Assembly: GCA_039566865.1 (NCBI GenBank)
Contig: CM076961.1
Coordinates: 2,735,501 to 2,799,500 of the forward strand
Length of the DNA stretch: 64,000 bases
Direction: 5' to 3'
Source: Aurelia coerulea
Taxonomy: Eukaryota > Cnidaria > Scyphozoa > Semaeostomeae > Ulmaridae
In this document: in pieces, positions 63,893-64,000 of the stretch
How the letters are laid out: every line of letters starts with the position of its first letter
How positions within the stretch are numbered: the first letter of the stretch is position 1
Notes under the pieces: model-generated
The model's database searches: none
Told to the model about the DNA's origin: nothing
What the model saw: the letters and a program-made list of their open reading frames with translations, nothing else
Made by a program: the position numbers and the translations under genes

Positions 63893-64000
63893 GGGGGGGG
63901 GGGGGGTACTTGACTTTCAATTGTACGGGGGGTGCACTCCAAGAAAAAAATTTCCACCCAGCTTTAGAAATTTTCCCTCCAAATGATAGCCGGCTTTAGA
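63893..64000. mobile_element. CCCGGGG hAT-like element, left end, cut by window
   Basis: cccgggggggggggg followed by gtacttgactttcaattgt matches the left end of 41446-41877. The rest lies beyond base 64000. Confidence 0.6.

Overview
This is a eukaryotic, almost certainly metazoan, genomic window. Genes are split by GT-AG introns of about 60 bp to 4.6 kb, overall composition is AT-rich, and the introns are packed with palindromic DNA-transposon derivatives, CR1/L2-like and RTE-like LINE pieces, tRNA-derived SINEs and a BEL/Pao LTR retrotransposon. Gene style and repeat spectrum fit a marine invertebrate, with an anthozoan cnidarian such as a coral as my best guess. The organism is an inference and cannot be proven from this sequence alone.

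The window is built around two head-to-tail paralogous genes on the + strand, each encoding a MOV10/MOV10L1/Armitage-like superfamily-1 RNA helicase. Gene A enters from the left edge (first visible exon 237-621) and ends with a stop at 28481-28483. Gene B runs from a proposed ATG at 36839 to a stop at 60282-60284; its 15 exons join without a frame break into a predicted 1408-residue protein. Both genes share the same exon order and splice phases, and all core motifs are visible: [39 protein letters not shown] and FNVAITRAQ. The N-terminal part of gene B carries three degenerate copies of a roughly 60-70-residue module that I do not recognise from standard MOV10. Gene A retains at least the last of these modules. 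MOV10-family helicases elsewhere act in RNA silencing and control of retroelements and viruses, so a duplicated pair in a transposon-dense locus is biologically suggestive.

Layout: 1-28543 is gene A with introns holding a LINE trapped in a 7-bp-TSD DNA element (6294-8190), a LINE trapped in a hAT-like element (12711-15857), an RTE fragment (17490-17740), many MITEs and a near-perfect 442-bp foldback (25613-26054). 28544-36838 is intergenic and contains a very young BEL/Pao element on the minus strand (29266-35873; 200-bp LTRs differing at one base; TTCAT target duplication) that was itself split by a TTAA-flanked element. 36839-60284 is gene B, with introns holding mariner-like nested MITEs, a roughly 103-bp minisatellite that repeats a splice donor (47916-49237), and a 518-bp TCA-rich microsatellite (55792-56309). 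60285-64000 is gene-free and made of nested MITEs.

On function: the helicases would act together with Argonaute/PIWI-type partners that are not in this window. The remaining coding sequence is transposon-derived. Small elements repeatedly sit within tens of bases of helicase splice sites, and several are nested in a readable time order.
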